Shown: positions 56,306 to 64,000 of the stretch, piece by piece
Numbering within the stretch: position 1 is the stretch's first letter
Layout: the number at the start of each line of letters is the position of its first letter
Origin: Rhodophyticola sp. CCM32
Lineage (GTDB): Bacteria; Pseudomonadota; Alphaproteobacteria; Rhodobacterales; Rhodobacteraceae
DNA length: 64,000 bases
Direction of reading: 5' to 3'
Assembly: GCF_004751985.1 (NCBI RefSeq)
Contig: NZ_CP038492.1
Span: forward strand, 1,674,001-1,738,000
Program-made: the position numbers and the translations under genes
The notes under the pieces: model-generated
Database searches by the model: none
Told to the model about the DNA's origin: nothing
The model's input: the letters and a program-made list of their open reading frames with translations, nothing else

Positions 56306-57975
56306 ATGTACCGTTACACCGAGTTCGATGCCGCCTTTCTCGCCGAACGCGCGGCCCAGTTCCGTGCGCAGGTTGAACGGCGGATCGACGGATCGCTGAC
56401 AGAGGATGAATTCAAACCCCTGCGCCTGATGAACGGGCTCTACCTGCAACTGCATGCCTATATGCTGCGCGTGGCGATCCCCTATGGCACGCTGAATGCA
56501 CGACAGATGCGGCAACTGGCGATGATCGCCGAGCGGTGGGACAAGGGCTATGGCCATTTCACCACACGGCAGAACATTCAGTATAACTGGCCGAAACTGG
56601 CAGATGTGCCCGATATGCTGGATGCCCTGGCCGAGGTCGGCATGCATGCGATCCAGACCTCGGGCAACACGATCCGCAATGTCACCGCCGATCATTTCGC
56701 AGGCGCCGCCGAAGACGAGATTGCCGACCCGCGCCCGGTGGCCGAGCTGATCCGGCAATGGTCCACCGACCACCCGGAGTTTCAGTTCCTGCCGCGCAAA
56801 TTCAAAGTCGCCGTGACCGGCAGCCCGGGGGATCGGGCGGTGACCGCGGCCCATGATATCGGCCTGCGCATCGTGAAACGCGAGGGTGAGATCGGCTATC
56901 AGGTTCTGGTCGGCGGAGGGCTTGGCCGCACGCCCATGATCGGCAAGGTGCTGGCGGAATTTGTACCGGGGGCTGACCTGTTACCCTATCTGGAAAGCGT
57001 GGTGGCGGTCTATAATCTGCTGGGTCGCCGCGACAATAAATACAAGGCCCGGATCAAGATCACGGTGCATGAGACGGGTCTGGAGGAAATCCGCCGTCTG
57101 GTTGGGGATGAATTCGCCATTCGCAAGGCGCATTTTGCCGGGGCGGATCAAAAACTGCTTTCAGAAATCAAATCTCACTTTGCATCCCCGCCATTCATAT
57201 CGCCTGAAACCGGGAATTTCGATAGCACATATGCGATAAACCCGGGCTTCCGCGCCTTTGTGGATACAAATGTGGATAAGCATCGGCAGGATGGCTATGC
57301 GATTGTCTCGATCTCGCTGAAATCCCATGGTGCCACACCGGGGGATGCAAGCGCCGGTCAGATGCGGGTGATGGCCGATCTGGCGGAAAAATACGCCCAT
57401 GATGAACTGCGCATCAGCCATGAGCAGAATGTGATCCTGCCCCATGTGCCGCGCCGGCATCTGCCGGCGATCTATGCCGCCCTGCGCGCGGCCGGGCTGG
57501 CCACCGCCAATATCGGTCTGATCTCGGATATCATCGCCTGCCCCGGCATGGATTACTGCGCCCTGGCCACGGCCCGTTCGATCCCCGTCGCACAGCAAAT
57601 CGCCACCCGGTTCGAAGCCCTGAAACTGGAACAGGATATCGGCCCGCTGAAGATCAAGATCTCGGGCTGCATCAATGCCTGCGGCCATCACCATGTGGGG
57701 CATATCGGGATTCTCGGGCTCGACCGGGCGGGGGTGGAAAATTATCAGATCACCCTGGGGGCGACGGCAGTGCCGAGGCAACGCTTGGCGAACGGGCCGG
57801 CCCCGGGTTTGGCGCCGATGACATCATCCCGGCGATTGAACGGCTGATCCAGGCGTATCTGACCCATCGTGAAGACCGCTCAGAGACGTTCCTGAACACC
57901 TATCGCCGTCTTGGCATGGCCCCGTTCAAGGCCGCGCTTTATCCGGCTGAGGAGGCAAAGGCCGATGCCGCGTGA
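56306..57975 (+). pseudogene. cysI: Nitrite/sulfite reductase haemoprotein, one-base frameshift
   Basis: A siroheme [4Fe-4S] reductase that takes six electrons to reduce sulfite to sulfide (or nitrite to ammonia). The ferredoxin-like and siroheme domains are complete, with cluster cysteines in IIACPGMDYCALA and KISGCINACGHHH. After YQITLG the frame is lost at the G5 run 57757-57761 and stops at 57847. One more G restores GGDGSAEATLG and the normal C-terminus ending AKADAA at 57975, total 556 residues. Only the last ~75 residues are affected. Homopolymer loss, real or artefact. The next gene begins before this stop. Confidence 0.9.
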
Positions 57976-58714
57976 TGTTCCGATTGCCCCGGTTGCCAGA
58001 CGTGTGGAGCGCCTGAACGCCCGCTACCGGCACCATTCGGCGGCCGCAGTGATCGACCGCGCGCTTGGCGATGCCGAAATCGGCCGGATTGCCCTGGTCA
58101 GCGCCTTCGGTGCGGAATCGGCGGTGTTGCTGCATATGATTTCGGTCCGCGACCGGCGCATTCCGGTCTTGTTTATCGACACCGAAATGCTGTTCCCCGA
58201 AACATTGGCCTATCAGCAGGATCTGGCCCATCATTTCGGTCTGGAAGATCTGCGGATCATCCGCGCCAGCCAGACCGCGCTGGCCGCCCATGACCCTGAT
58301 GGCGATCTGCATCACCGCAACAGCGATGCCTGCTGCGCCCTGCGCAAGACGCAGCCGCTGACCCATGCGCTGGCCCCGTTTGATGCCTGGATCACCGGCC
58401 GGAAACGGTTTCAGAACGGCAGTCGCGCCGGGCTGGAATTTTTCGAGGCAGAGGACGATATCCGGATCAAGATCAACCCTCTGGCCTTCTGGAAACCGCA
58501 GGATATGCAGGATTATATGATCAATAACCGCCTGCCCCGGCACCCGTTGGTGGCAAAGGGATATCCGTCGATCGGATGTGCGCCCTGCACGGCCCCGGTG
58601 GCCGCGGGGCAGGATCCGCGATCGGGTCGCTGGCAGGGGCAGGACAAGGAAGAATGCGGTATCCATTTTGTCGATGGCCGGATGATACGCGGCCCCCTGC
58701 GGCAGGTGTCGTGA
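57965..58714 (+). CDS. cysH: Adenylylsulfate (APS) reductase, CysH family
   Basis: A 249-residue thiol-dependent reductase producing sulfite. The PAPS-reductase fold has VSAFGAESAVLLHM and PVLFIDTEMLFPET. The Cys pairs SDACCALRK and GCAPCT mark the [4Fe-4S] form that prefers APS over PAPS, and the ECGIH tail carries the catalytic Cys. ATG 57965 overlaps the reductase gene end. The stop overlaps the next GTG (GTGA). Confidence 0.93.
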   Translation: MPRDVPIAPVARRVERLNARYRHHSAAAVIDRALGDAEIGRIALVSAFGAESAVLLHMISVRDRRIPVLFIDTEMLFPETLAYQQDLAHHFGLEDLRIIRASQTALAAHDPDGDLHHRNSDACCALRKTQPLTHALAPFDAWITGRKRFQNGSRAGLEFFEAEDDIRIKINPLAFWKPQDMQDYMINNRLPRHPLVAKGYPSIGCAPCTAPVAAGQDPRSGRWQGQDKEECGIHFVDGRMIRGPLRQVS

Positions 58715-59184
58715 TCGGGGGAAATGTGGCAGATGCGTATTTGGAACAAGAAGAAAGCGGGAATGTGATGGGCGATCAGGTGCTGGTGCGCGATACCGGG
58801 TTTGGCGCGGATGACTGGCAGGGCGGGTTTGTGGCTTTGGCCGATGGCTTCGCCGCCAATGCACCCGGGCTGGAGATGACACCCGCCGATGATGCGGCGG
58901 CGCTGTCGGGGCATCTGGACCGGGTCGAGATCATTCGCATCGGGTTTCCCGGCTTTGCCGACGGGCGCGGCTTTACCCTGGCCCGCCAGTTGCGTGCGCT
59001 TGGCTATAAGGGCCGTCTGCGCGCCTTTGGCCATGTGCTGGCCGACCAATATGCGATGGCGCGCCGGGCCGGGTTTGACGAGGTGGAAATCAGCGCCGAT
59101 CTGGCCGCGCGTCAGCCCGAAGATCAATGGCAGGCCCGCGCCAATTGGCGGGACCATGATTATCAGGCGCGCCTGCGCGGCTGA
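58711..59184 (+). CDS. DUF934 protein of the sulfate assimilation cluster
   Basis: A ~157-residue DUF934 protein, constantly linked to cysI/cysH in proteobacteria. Conserved part: RVEIIRIGFPGFADGRGFTL (given in part), LRALGYKGRLRAFGHVLADQ and AMARRAGFDEVEI. Mechanism unknown. The start is taken as GTG 58711 overlapping the cysH stop; GTG 58723 or ATG 58768 are possible. Confidence 0.85.
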   Translation: MIGGNVADAYLEQEESGNVMGDQVLVRDTGFGADDWQGGFVALADGFAANAPGLEMTPADDAAALSGHLDRVEIIRIGFPGFADGRGFTLARQLRALGYKGRLRAFGHVLADQYAMARRAGFDEVEISADLAARQPEDQWQARANWRDHDYQARLRG

Positions 59185-59244
59185 CACCCCCTTTCCCTGA
59201 TCCGGATCAAAGCCTAAGACAGAGGGCGGCGTTAGAGCCGCGAT

Positions 59245-60096
59245 ATGAGCATGACAGAGCAAACCCCCGTGACACAGACCATTGCCCAACCGGTTCCCGC
59301 CCTGCCCGATGCGCAGGTTGTGACCTTCGTGAAACACTGGACGGACCGGTTGTTTTCCTTCCGCGTGACACGGCCGCAATCCCTGCGGTTCCGGTCGGGC
59401 GAATTTGTGATGATCGGACTGATGGGGGAGCCGGGTGCCAATGGCAAGGCCCGGCCCCTGCTGCGGGCCTATTCCATCGCCTCCCCCTCCTGGGAGGATG
59501 AACTGGAATTCTATTCGATCAAGGTGCCCGATGGCCCCCTGACCTCGAAACTGCAACATATTCAGCCGGGCGATCAGATCATTCTGAAACCCAAACCCGT
59601 GGGCACCCTGGTTCATGACGCGCTGATCCCGGGCAAACGGATCTGGTTTTTTGCCACCGGCACCGGGTTTGCGCCTTTTGCCTCCCTGCTGCGCGACCCG
59701 CAGACCTATGCGGATTATGACGAGGTGATCATCACCCATACCTGCCGCGAGGCAGGCGAACTGGCCTATGGCGCGGAGCTGATCGACAGTATCCGCAGGG
59801 ATGAGGTGCTGGCGGACCTGTTCGGCGCAGGCTTTGCCGACAAGATTCGCTATTACCCGACAACGACCCGCGAAAAGAGCCCGAAGATGGGGCGGATCAC
59901 CGATCTGATACGCTCGGGCGAGGTCTATCGCGATCTGGATGTGGCACCGCTTTGCCCCGAACATGACCGGGCGATGATCTGCGGCAATCTGGATTTCAAC
60001 CTTGAGCTGAAAGCGATGCTGGAAGAATACGGGCTGGAGGAAGGCGCCAATTCACGGCCCGCGCAATATGTTGTGGAAAAGGCGTTTCTGGACTGA
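59245..60096 (+). CDS. fpr: Ferredoxin--NADP reductase
   Basis: A 283-residue bacterial-type FNR. FAD-binding RAYSIASP, NADP-binding FFATGTGFAPFASLLRD and a C-terminus ending VVEKAFLD. It moves electrons between NADPH and ferredoxin or flavodoxin, here probably feeding the sulfite reductase. ATG 59245 has only a weak ribosome binding site. Lies 60 bases after DUF934 and ends in a strong terminator. Confidence 0.94.
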   Translation: MSMTEQTPVTQTIAQPVPALPDAQVVTFVKHWTDRLFSFRVTRPQSLRFRSGEFVMIGLMGEPGANGKARPLLRAYSIASPSWEDELEFYSIKVPDGPLTSKLQHIQPGDQIILKPKPVGTLVHDALIPGKRIWFFATGTGFAPFASLLRDPQTYADYDEVIITHTCREAGELAYGAELIDSIRRDEVLADLFGAGFADKIRYYPTTTREKSPKMGRITDLIRSGEVYRDLDVAPLCPEHDRAMICGNLDFNLELKAMLEEYGLEEGANSRPAQYVVEKAFLD

Positions 60097-60128
60097 CGGG
60101 CCGCCCGCGGGGTAAGGGCCGGAAAAGC

Positions 60129-60159
60129 AAAAACCCGCGCCGGTAAGCGCGGGTTTTTC
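60129..60159 (+). terminator. Terminator of the sulfate cluster
   Basis: AAACCCGCGC (60131-60140) pairs with GCGCGGGTTT (60147-60156), with A-run before and T-run after, so it can work on both strands and also ends the convergent Ala/Glu-rich gene. Confidence 0.92.
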
Positions 60160-60215
60160 TGTCTGTCGGGATATCAGCGGTCATGGCGCATTGCCGCGCC
60201 GCAACCTGCCCCCCT

Positions 60216-60857
60216 TTAAAGACCAAGCGCTTCGCGCAGTTGGGTCACAACACCTTCAACCAACGCCGGATTGTCGCGTGCGCCTTCGATAGCGGTGCTG
60301 AGCGAGGTTTTCATCACCGGGTTCAGATCTGACCCGTCAACTGCGGCCAGGGCGGCATCGGCATCGAATCCGTCAACCGACAGGATGGACGCCAGATCAG
60401 GTGTGGCTGCCTCGGCAGCCTCGGTGGCGGCCTCTGCGGCCTCGGCAGCAGCAGCCGCAGCTTCCTCTGCCGCAGCAGCCGCAGCAGCTTCTGCTTCCTC
60501 AGCAGCGGCTTCGGCGGCAGCAGCGGCTTCTTCGGCGGCGGCGGCAGCGGCTTCCTCAGCAGCAGCGGCCTCTGCCTCGGCGGCGGCAGCAGCCTCTTCC
60601 ACGGCAGCAGCCGCTTCTTCAGCGGCAGCTTCGGCTTCCGCCTCTGCAGCAGCAGCGGCTTCTTCGGCGGCAGCAGCAGCTTCTGCCTCGGCAGCGGCAG
60701 CGGCCTCCTCTGCAGCGGCAGCAGCTTCTTCCGCAGCGGCTTCCGCAGCAGCAGCGGCTTCTTCAAGCGCCGCCGCCTCTTCGCGGTTCTGGATCACGAA
60801 ATACCCGCCCACAGCCACAGCAACCAGCACGGCCACAATGATCAAAATGCGATTCAT
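60216..60857 (-). CDS. Membrane-anchored Ala/Glu-rich helical protein
   Basis: A 213-residue protein. One N-terminal membrane helix (about residues 3-21) is followed by ~125 residues made almost only of Ala and Glu (units such as EEAAAAAEE), predicted to be one long rigid helix, and a C-terminal globular domain of ~60 residues (PDLASILSVDGFDADAALAA ... VVTQLREALGL). That end resembles small helical domains in Rhodobacterales envelope proteins, but I cannot name it. GGGGGAG precedes ATG 60857. The helix could act as a spacer across the periplasm. The codons GCA, GCC, GCG and GAA, GAG are mixed, so the repeat is maintained as protein rather than as simple DNA repeat. Confidence 0.8.
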   Translation of the reverse strand: MNRILIIVAVLVAVAVGGYFVIQNREEAAALEEAAAAAEAAAEEAAAAAEEAAAAAEAEAAAAAEEAAAAAEAEAEAAAEEAAAAVEEAAAAAEAEAAAAEEAAAAAAEEAAAAAEAAAEEAEAAAAAAAEEAAAAAAEAAEAATEAAEAATPDLASILSVDGFDADAALAAVDGSDLNPVMKTSLSTAIEGARDNPALVEGVVTQLREALGL

Positions 60858-61024
60858 AATTATTACTCCCCCGAGGGTGTTCAATTTCATCTGAGTAGCC
60901 TCATAATTGCGACCAATGCCGGACACAATGGGAAACCGCAGCCCGATCTCCCCTCGGCAGGTCATCGCCAGCAATTCGTCTTGAAAGACGGGGCACCTGC
61001 GGTTAGATTTGCGACCTCGAACAC

Positions 61025-61051
61025 ATGGCTACAGAAGGAAAAATCCAATAG
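61025..61051 (+). other. Eight-codon open frame overlapping infC start
   Basis: ATG GCT ACA GAA GGA AAA ATC CAA TAG. Its stop overlaps the ATA from which the IF3 frame reads. It is either a tiny leader peptide or the true start of infC cut by a lost A in the A5 run. Confidence 0.4.
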
Positions 61052-61590
61052 CCCGCAGACCTCATAATGCGCCGCCGACGCGCGACACCGGCCCCCGGGT
61101 CAATGATCGCATCCGGTCCACAGAAATACGCCTTATCGGCGCCGAAGGCGAAAATGTCGGCGTTGTCACCCCCGAACGTGCCCTGCAGATGGCCGAAGAT
61201 GCCGGTCTGGATCTGGTTGAAATCTCGCCCAATGCGGACCCGCCAGTCTGCAAAATCATGGATTTCGGCAAGTTCAAATACGAGACCCAGAAACGCGAGG
61301 CCGAGGCGCGCAAAAAGCAGAAAATCATCGAGGTGAAAGAGGTGAAGTTTCGCCCCAACACCGACACCCATGATTATGACGTGAAAATGCGCAACGTGAC
61401 CAAGTTTCTGGAAAATGGCGACAAGGTGAAGATCACCCTGCGTTTTCGCGGTCGCGAAATGGCACACCAGAATCTGGGACGCGAATTGCTGGAACGCGTT
61501 GCCATTGATATCGAAGGTATGGGCAAGGTGGAAAACATGCCCAAGATGGAAGGCCGCCAGATGGTGATGATGATCGGACCGGCGAAGTAA
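61048..61590 (+). CDS. infC: Translation initiation factor IF-3
   Basis: A 180-residue IF3 with both domains: [20 protein letters not shown] and [20 protein letters not shown] in the N half, [19 protein letters not shown] in the C half. No in-frame ATG precedes the conserved [10 protein letters not shown] start. ATA 61048 has AAGGA at good spacing, and IF3 genes are known to use rare starts (AUU in E. coli) for autocontrol. Alternatives: TTG 61009, or ATG 61025 if one A is missing from the run at 61039-61043. A terminator follows. Confidence 0.9.
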   Translation: MARRPHNAPPTRDTGPRVNDRIRSTEIRLIGAEGENVGVVTPERALQMAEDAGLDLVEISPNADPPVCKIMDFGKFKYETQKREAEARKKQKIIEVKEVKFRPNTDTHDYDVKMRNVTKFLENGDKVKITLRFRGREMAHQNLGRELLERVAIDIEGMGKVENMPKMEGRQMVMMIGPAK

Positions 61591-61613
61591 ACCGCGGATC
61601 CGGCAAGAGAACA

Positions 61614-61648
61614 GGGCGCGCGCGGGTCTGAACCTGCCGCGCCTTTTT
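61614..61648 (+). terminator. Terminator of infC
   Basis: GGCGCG...GCGGGT pairs imperfectly with ACCTGCCGCGCC, followed by TTTTT at 61644-61648. Confidence 0.8.
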
Positions 61649-61768
61649 GCTGGGCCATCGGGGGGTCTTGTGACGCAGACATGACCGATCCGGTCGCAAT
61701 CGCAGTTGTCACATCCACAACCGGTTTGCATTCTGCGGCCAAAGACAAAAAGGGGGGAATTCGCACCA

Positions 61769-62476
61769 ATGCCCACATTTTCCGACAGTTTTCTGACAGC
61801 CCTTGGCCTGATCCTCAGGGGCGATGCCGATCTGATCGGGATTGTGGGCCTGTCCCTGCAGGTGTCGTTAAGCGCGGTGGCTTTGGCAGCCGTGATCGGG
61901 GTGCCTTTGGGCGCGGCGATGGCGGTTTTGCGGTTTCCAGGGCGCGGGGCGCTGGTGGTCTTGATCAATGCCCTGATGGGGCTGCCGCCGGTGGTGGTGG
62001 GGCTGATTGTCTATCTGCTGTTCTCGGCCTCGGGGCCTTTGGGGGTTTTGGGGCTGCTTTATACACCGGCAGTGATGATCATTGCCCAGACCATTCTGGT
62101 GACCCCGATCATCGCCGCACTGACCCGGGGCGCGCTGACCGAGATGCATGGCGAATATCGTGAGACATTACAGGTACTTGGCGCCAGAAAGCTGGATGTG
62201 ATCGGCACCCTGTTATGGGATGCCCGTTTCATTCTGGTCACAGCACTTCTGGCCGGTCTGGGCCGCGCCCTGGCCGAGGTGGGCGCGGTGATGCTGGTGG
62301 GTGGCAATATCGACCATGTCACCCGGGTGATGACCACAGCCATCGCGCTGGAGACATCCCGCGGGGCGCTGCCGCTGGCCCTTGGTCTGGGCATGATTCT
62401 TCTGGCGCTGACGCTTGTGCTGAACGCCGCTGTTCTGGGCCTGCGCGCCCGGCTGGAAGGCCCCGCCCATGCCTGA
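61769..62476 (+). CDS. tupB: Tungstate ABC transporter permease
   Basis: A 235-residue inner-membrane permease with five to six helices and the ABC-coupling EAA-type loop (YRETLQVLGARKLDVIGTLL). The layout and gene order (permease, ATPase, binding protein) match TupBCA tungstate importers. GGGGGG precedes ATG 61769. It overlaps tupC by eight bases. Confidence 0.85.
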   Translation: MPTFSDSFLTALGLILRGDADLIGIVGLSLQVSLSAVALAAVIGVPLGAAMAVLRFPGRGALVVLINALMGLPPVVVGLIVYLLFSASGPLGVLGLLYTPAVMIIAQTILVTPIIAALTRGALTEMHGEYRETLQVLGARKLDVIGTLLWDARFILVTALLAGLGRALAEVGAVMLVGGNIDHVTRVMTTAIALETSRGALPLALGLGMILLALTLVLNAAVLGLRARLEGPAHA

Positions 62477-63212
62477 AACCCCGCAGGTCATTCCGTTTCC
62501 CGCCCCCGCCCTGCCAGAGGCGGGCCTGAATATGCGGGGCCTGCGCGTCACACGCGACAGGACCACCCTGCTTGACGGGTTGGATATGGCGCTGGCCCCC
62601 ACCGGGATCAGTGCGATTGTCGGGCCGAACGGTGCCGGGAAATCCCTGCTGCTTCGCGTGATTGCCGGGCTGGTGACGCCAGAGGCCGGGCAGATCGCCC
62701 TGCCGCTGCCGATGCAGGGCCGCGTCGGGCTGGTGTTTCAGAAGGCGGTGCTGCTCAGACGCACGGTACGGGGCAATCTGACCCATGCGCTGCGTCTGGC
62801 GCGGGTACGCCGCCGCGATCGCGCTGACCGGCTGGCCGGGTTGCTGGCTCTGGGCAATCTGACGGTGCTGGCGGACCGGCCCGCGCGGCAATTGTCAGGC
62901 GGCGAGGCACAGCGCCTTGCCATCATCCGCGCCCTGGCCGCCAACCCGCTTTTGCTGATGCTGGATGAACCGACCGCCCATCTGGACCCGGCGGCAACCC
63001 ATGCGGTGGAAACCCTCACCACCCGGATCGCGGCGCGCGGCACCAAGGTTCTGCTGGTCAGCCATGACCCCGGCCAGATCCAGCGGCTTGCCGATGAGGT
63101 TGCCTTTATCCATCGCGGACAATGCCTTGAAGTGACGGATAAATCCGTGTTTCTCGCCAAACCGCACAGCGCGGAAGCCCGCGCCTATCTTGATGGAGGG
63201 TTGTTGCTGTGA
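62469..63212 (+). CDS. tupC: Tungstate ABC transporter ATPase
   Basis: A 247-residue ABC ATPase. Walker A GPNGAGKS, Q-loop LVFQKAVLLRR, signature LSGGEAQR, Walker B LLMLDEPTAHLDP, and switch His in LLVSHDPGQ. It powers the TupB permease. Its stop overlaps the tupA start. Confidence 0.88.
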   Translation: MPETPQVIPFPAPALPEAGLNMRGLRVTRDRTTLLDGLDMALAPTGISAIVGPNGAGKSLLLRVIAGLVTPEAGQIALPLPMQGRVGLVFQKAVLLRRTVRGNLTHALRLARVRRRDRADRLAGLLALGNLTVLADRPARQLSGGEAQRLAIIRALAANPLLLMLDEPTAHLDPAATHAVETLTTRIAARGTKVLLVSHDPGQIQRLADEVAFIHRGQCLEVTDKSVFLAKPHSAEARAYLDGGLLL

Positions 63213-64000
63213 TCCGTTTTGCCCCGGTTCTGGCGGTGTCTGCCCTGTTGGCCGGCCCTGCTTTGGCCGAGGATATCTTGCTGGTGCAATCCAGCACATC
63301 GACCCAGAATTCCGGGCTTTATGATCATATCCTGCCCCTGGCCGAGGCCGCGCTTGACCTGGATATTCGGGTGGTCGCCGTGGGCACGGGGCAGGCGCTG
63401 AACAATGCCGAACGCTGCGACGGGGATATGCTGATCGTCCATGCCCGCGATGCGGAAGAGGCATTTGTCGAGGCCGGGTTCGGCACCGGACGCCATGATC
63501 TGATGTATAATGATTTCATCATTATCGGCCCGTCGGATAACCCGGCCGGGCTTCGCCGGGCCGATGATATTGCCGGGGCTTTGGGAAGGATCGCAACAGC
63601 CGGGGCTCCTTTCGCCTCACGCGGGGATGACAGCGGCACCCACCGCAAGGAGACCAGCCTGTGGGAAGGCGTGGCCGATGTCGCCGCCGCGTCCGGCAGT
63701 TGGTATCGCGAGGCGGGGGCGGGCATGGGCGCCACGCTGAACCTTGCCATAGGCATGGGCGCCTATACGATGAGCGACCGGGCCACCTGGCTGGCCTTTG
63801 AAAACAAGGCAGATCATGAGATTCTGTTTGAAGGCGATCCGGACCTGTTCAACCAATATGGCGTGATCCCGGTCAGCCCCGATCACTGCGAAACCGTGAA
63901 TGCAGACGGCGCGGCGGCCTTCACCAATTGGCTGATCTCGGCACCGGGGCAAGCCGCGATTGCAGGTTTCATGGTCGATGGCCAGCAATTGTTTTTTCCG
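63209..64000 (+). CDS. tupA: Tungstate-binding periplasmic protein, cut by window edge
   Basis: Starts with GTG 63209 overlapping the tupC stop (GTGA) and stays open to the end of the window (264 codons seen). A Sec signal (VLAVSALLAGPALA) leads into the binding domain with SSTSTQNSGLYDHILP, matching the oxyanion-binding loop of TupA, then RGDDSGTHRKETSLW and MGATLNLAIGMGAYTMSDRATW. It would deliver tungstate (possibly molybdate) to TupBC. Only a few C-terminal residues seem to be missing. Confidence 0.85.
   Translation, partial: MIRFAPVLAVSALLAGPALAEDILLVQSSTSTQNSGLYDHILPLAEAALDLDIRVVAVGTGQALNNAERCDGDMLIVHARDAEEAFVEAGFGTGRHDLMYNDFIIIGPSDNPAGLRRADDIAGALGRIATAGAPFASRGDDSGTHRKETSLWEGVADVAAASGSWYREAGAGMGATLNLAIGMGAYTMSDRATWLAFENKADHEILFEGDPDLFNQYGVIPVSPDHCETVNADGAAAFTNWLISAPGQAAIAGFMVDGQQLFFP

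Noticed and set aside
60410..60780. GC-rich short repeats that could suggest a CRISPR or satellite array
   Set aside because: The repetition follows Ala and Glu codons in frame with mixed synonymous choices and no constant spacer length; it is protein low complexity.

Overview
This looks like a chromosomal segment from a marine member of the Rhodobacterales (Roseobacter group, Alphaproteobacteria). Three things point that way: the high-GC housekeeping gene order (ppiD-trpE ... trpGDC-moaC-moeA ... lexA-comEC-gltX-gltA; rpmF-plsX-fabH-ihfA-merR-tRNA-Pro), a DMSP lyase gene (dddP) with every catalytic residue I know of, and a LexA operator of the alphaproteobacterial GAAC-N7-GAAC type. No rRNA, prophage, integrase, CRISPR array or intact insertion sequence is visible.

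Layout. 1-2640 is a visibly AT-richer accessory patch with a small lipoprotein and a Hint (Hedgehog/intein) domain protein whose gene is broken by a 253-bp tandem duplication. 2.9-10.4 kb holds a Rieske oxygenase, a lytic transglycosylase, ssb, an aminotransferase, a PpiD-like foldase and trpE. 10.6-16.9 kb holds a small secreted protein, a YibQ-type protein, trpG-trpD-trpC and moaC-moeA. 17.2-22.3 kb is an accessory block (dimethylglycine-dehydrogenase-like protein, LysR regulator, MmgE/PrpD protein) lying between moeA and lexA. 22.3-31 kb holds lexA, comEC, gltX, gltA, a nucleoside hydrolase and selO. 31-43.5 kb holds transporters, a Fur-type regulator, eno, anmK, tyrS, olsB and bamE. 43.6-49 kb holds yceD-rpmF-plsX-fabH, ihfA, a MerR-type regulator, tRNA-Pro(GGG) and dcd. 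49-52.6 kb has a methyltransferase and a haem N-demethylase-like gene divergent from dddP. 52.7-60.1 kb holds a hydrolase-OsmC fusion and the sulfate assimilation cluster (Lrp regulator, cysG, DUF2849, nitrite/sulfite reductase, cysH, DUF934, fpr). 60.2-64 kb holds an Ala/Glu-rich membrane-anchored protein, infC and the tungstate transporter tupBCA, with tupA cut by the window edge.

Two features stand out. (1) Four otherwise well-conserved genes (trpD, trpC, a LysR regulator, the sulfite/nitrite reductase) each lack exactly one base, at or beside a G or C run, and infC has no in-frame ATG in a way a fifth lost base would explain. This looks more like systematic sequencing deletions than gene decay, although the trp and cys pathways would be broken if it were real. 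(2) The intergenic spaces carry at least four families of dispersed palindromic elements: a double hairpin with an EcoRI-site palindrome, a TATAGCGTTTCGA-ended ~100-bp element, a ~95-bp element with CCCTGCCTTAAAC ends, and a GC-rich multi-hairpin element. They occupy every convergent gene gap longer than 200 bp and are sometimes stacked.

Base composition was judged by eye and all family assignments come from motifs and general familiarity; no database search was run.
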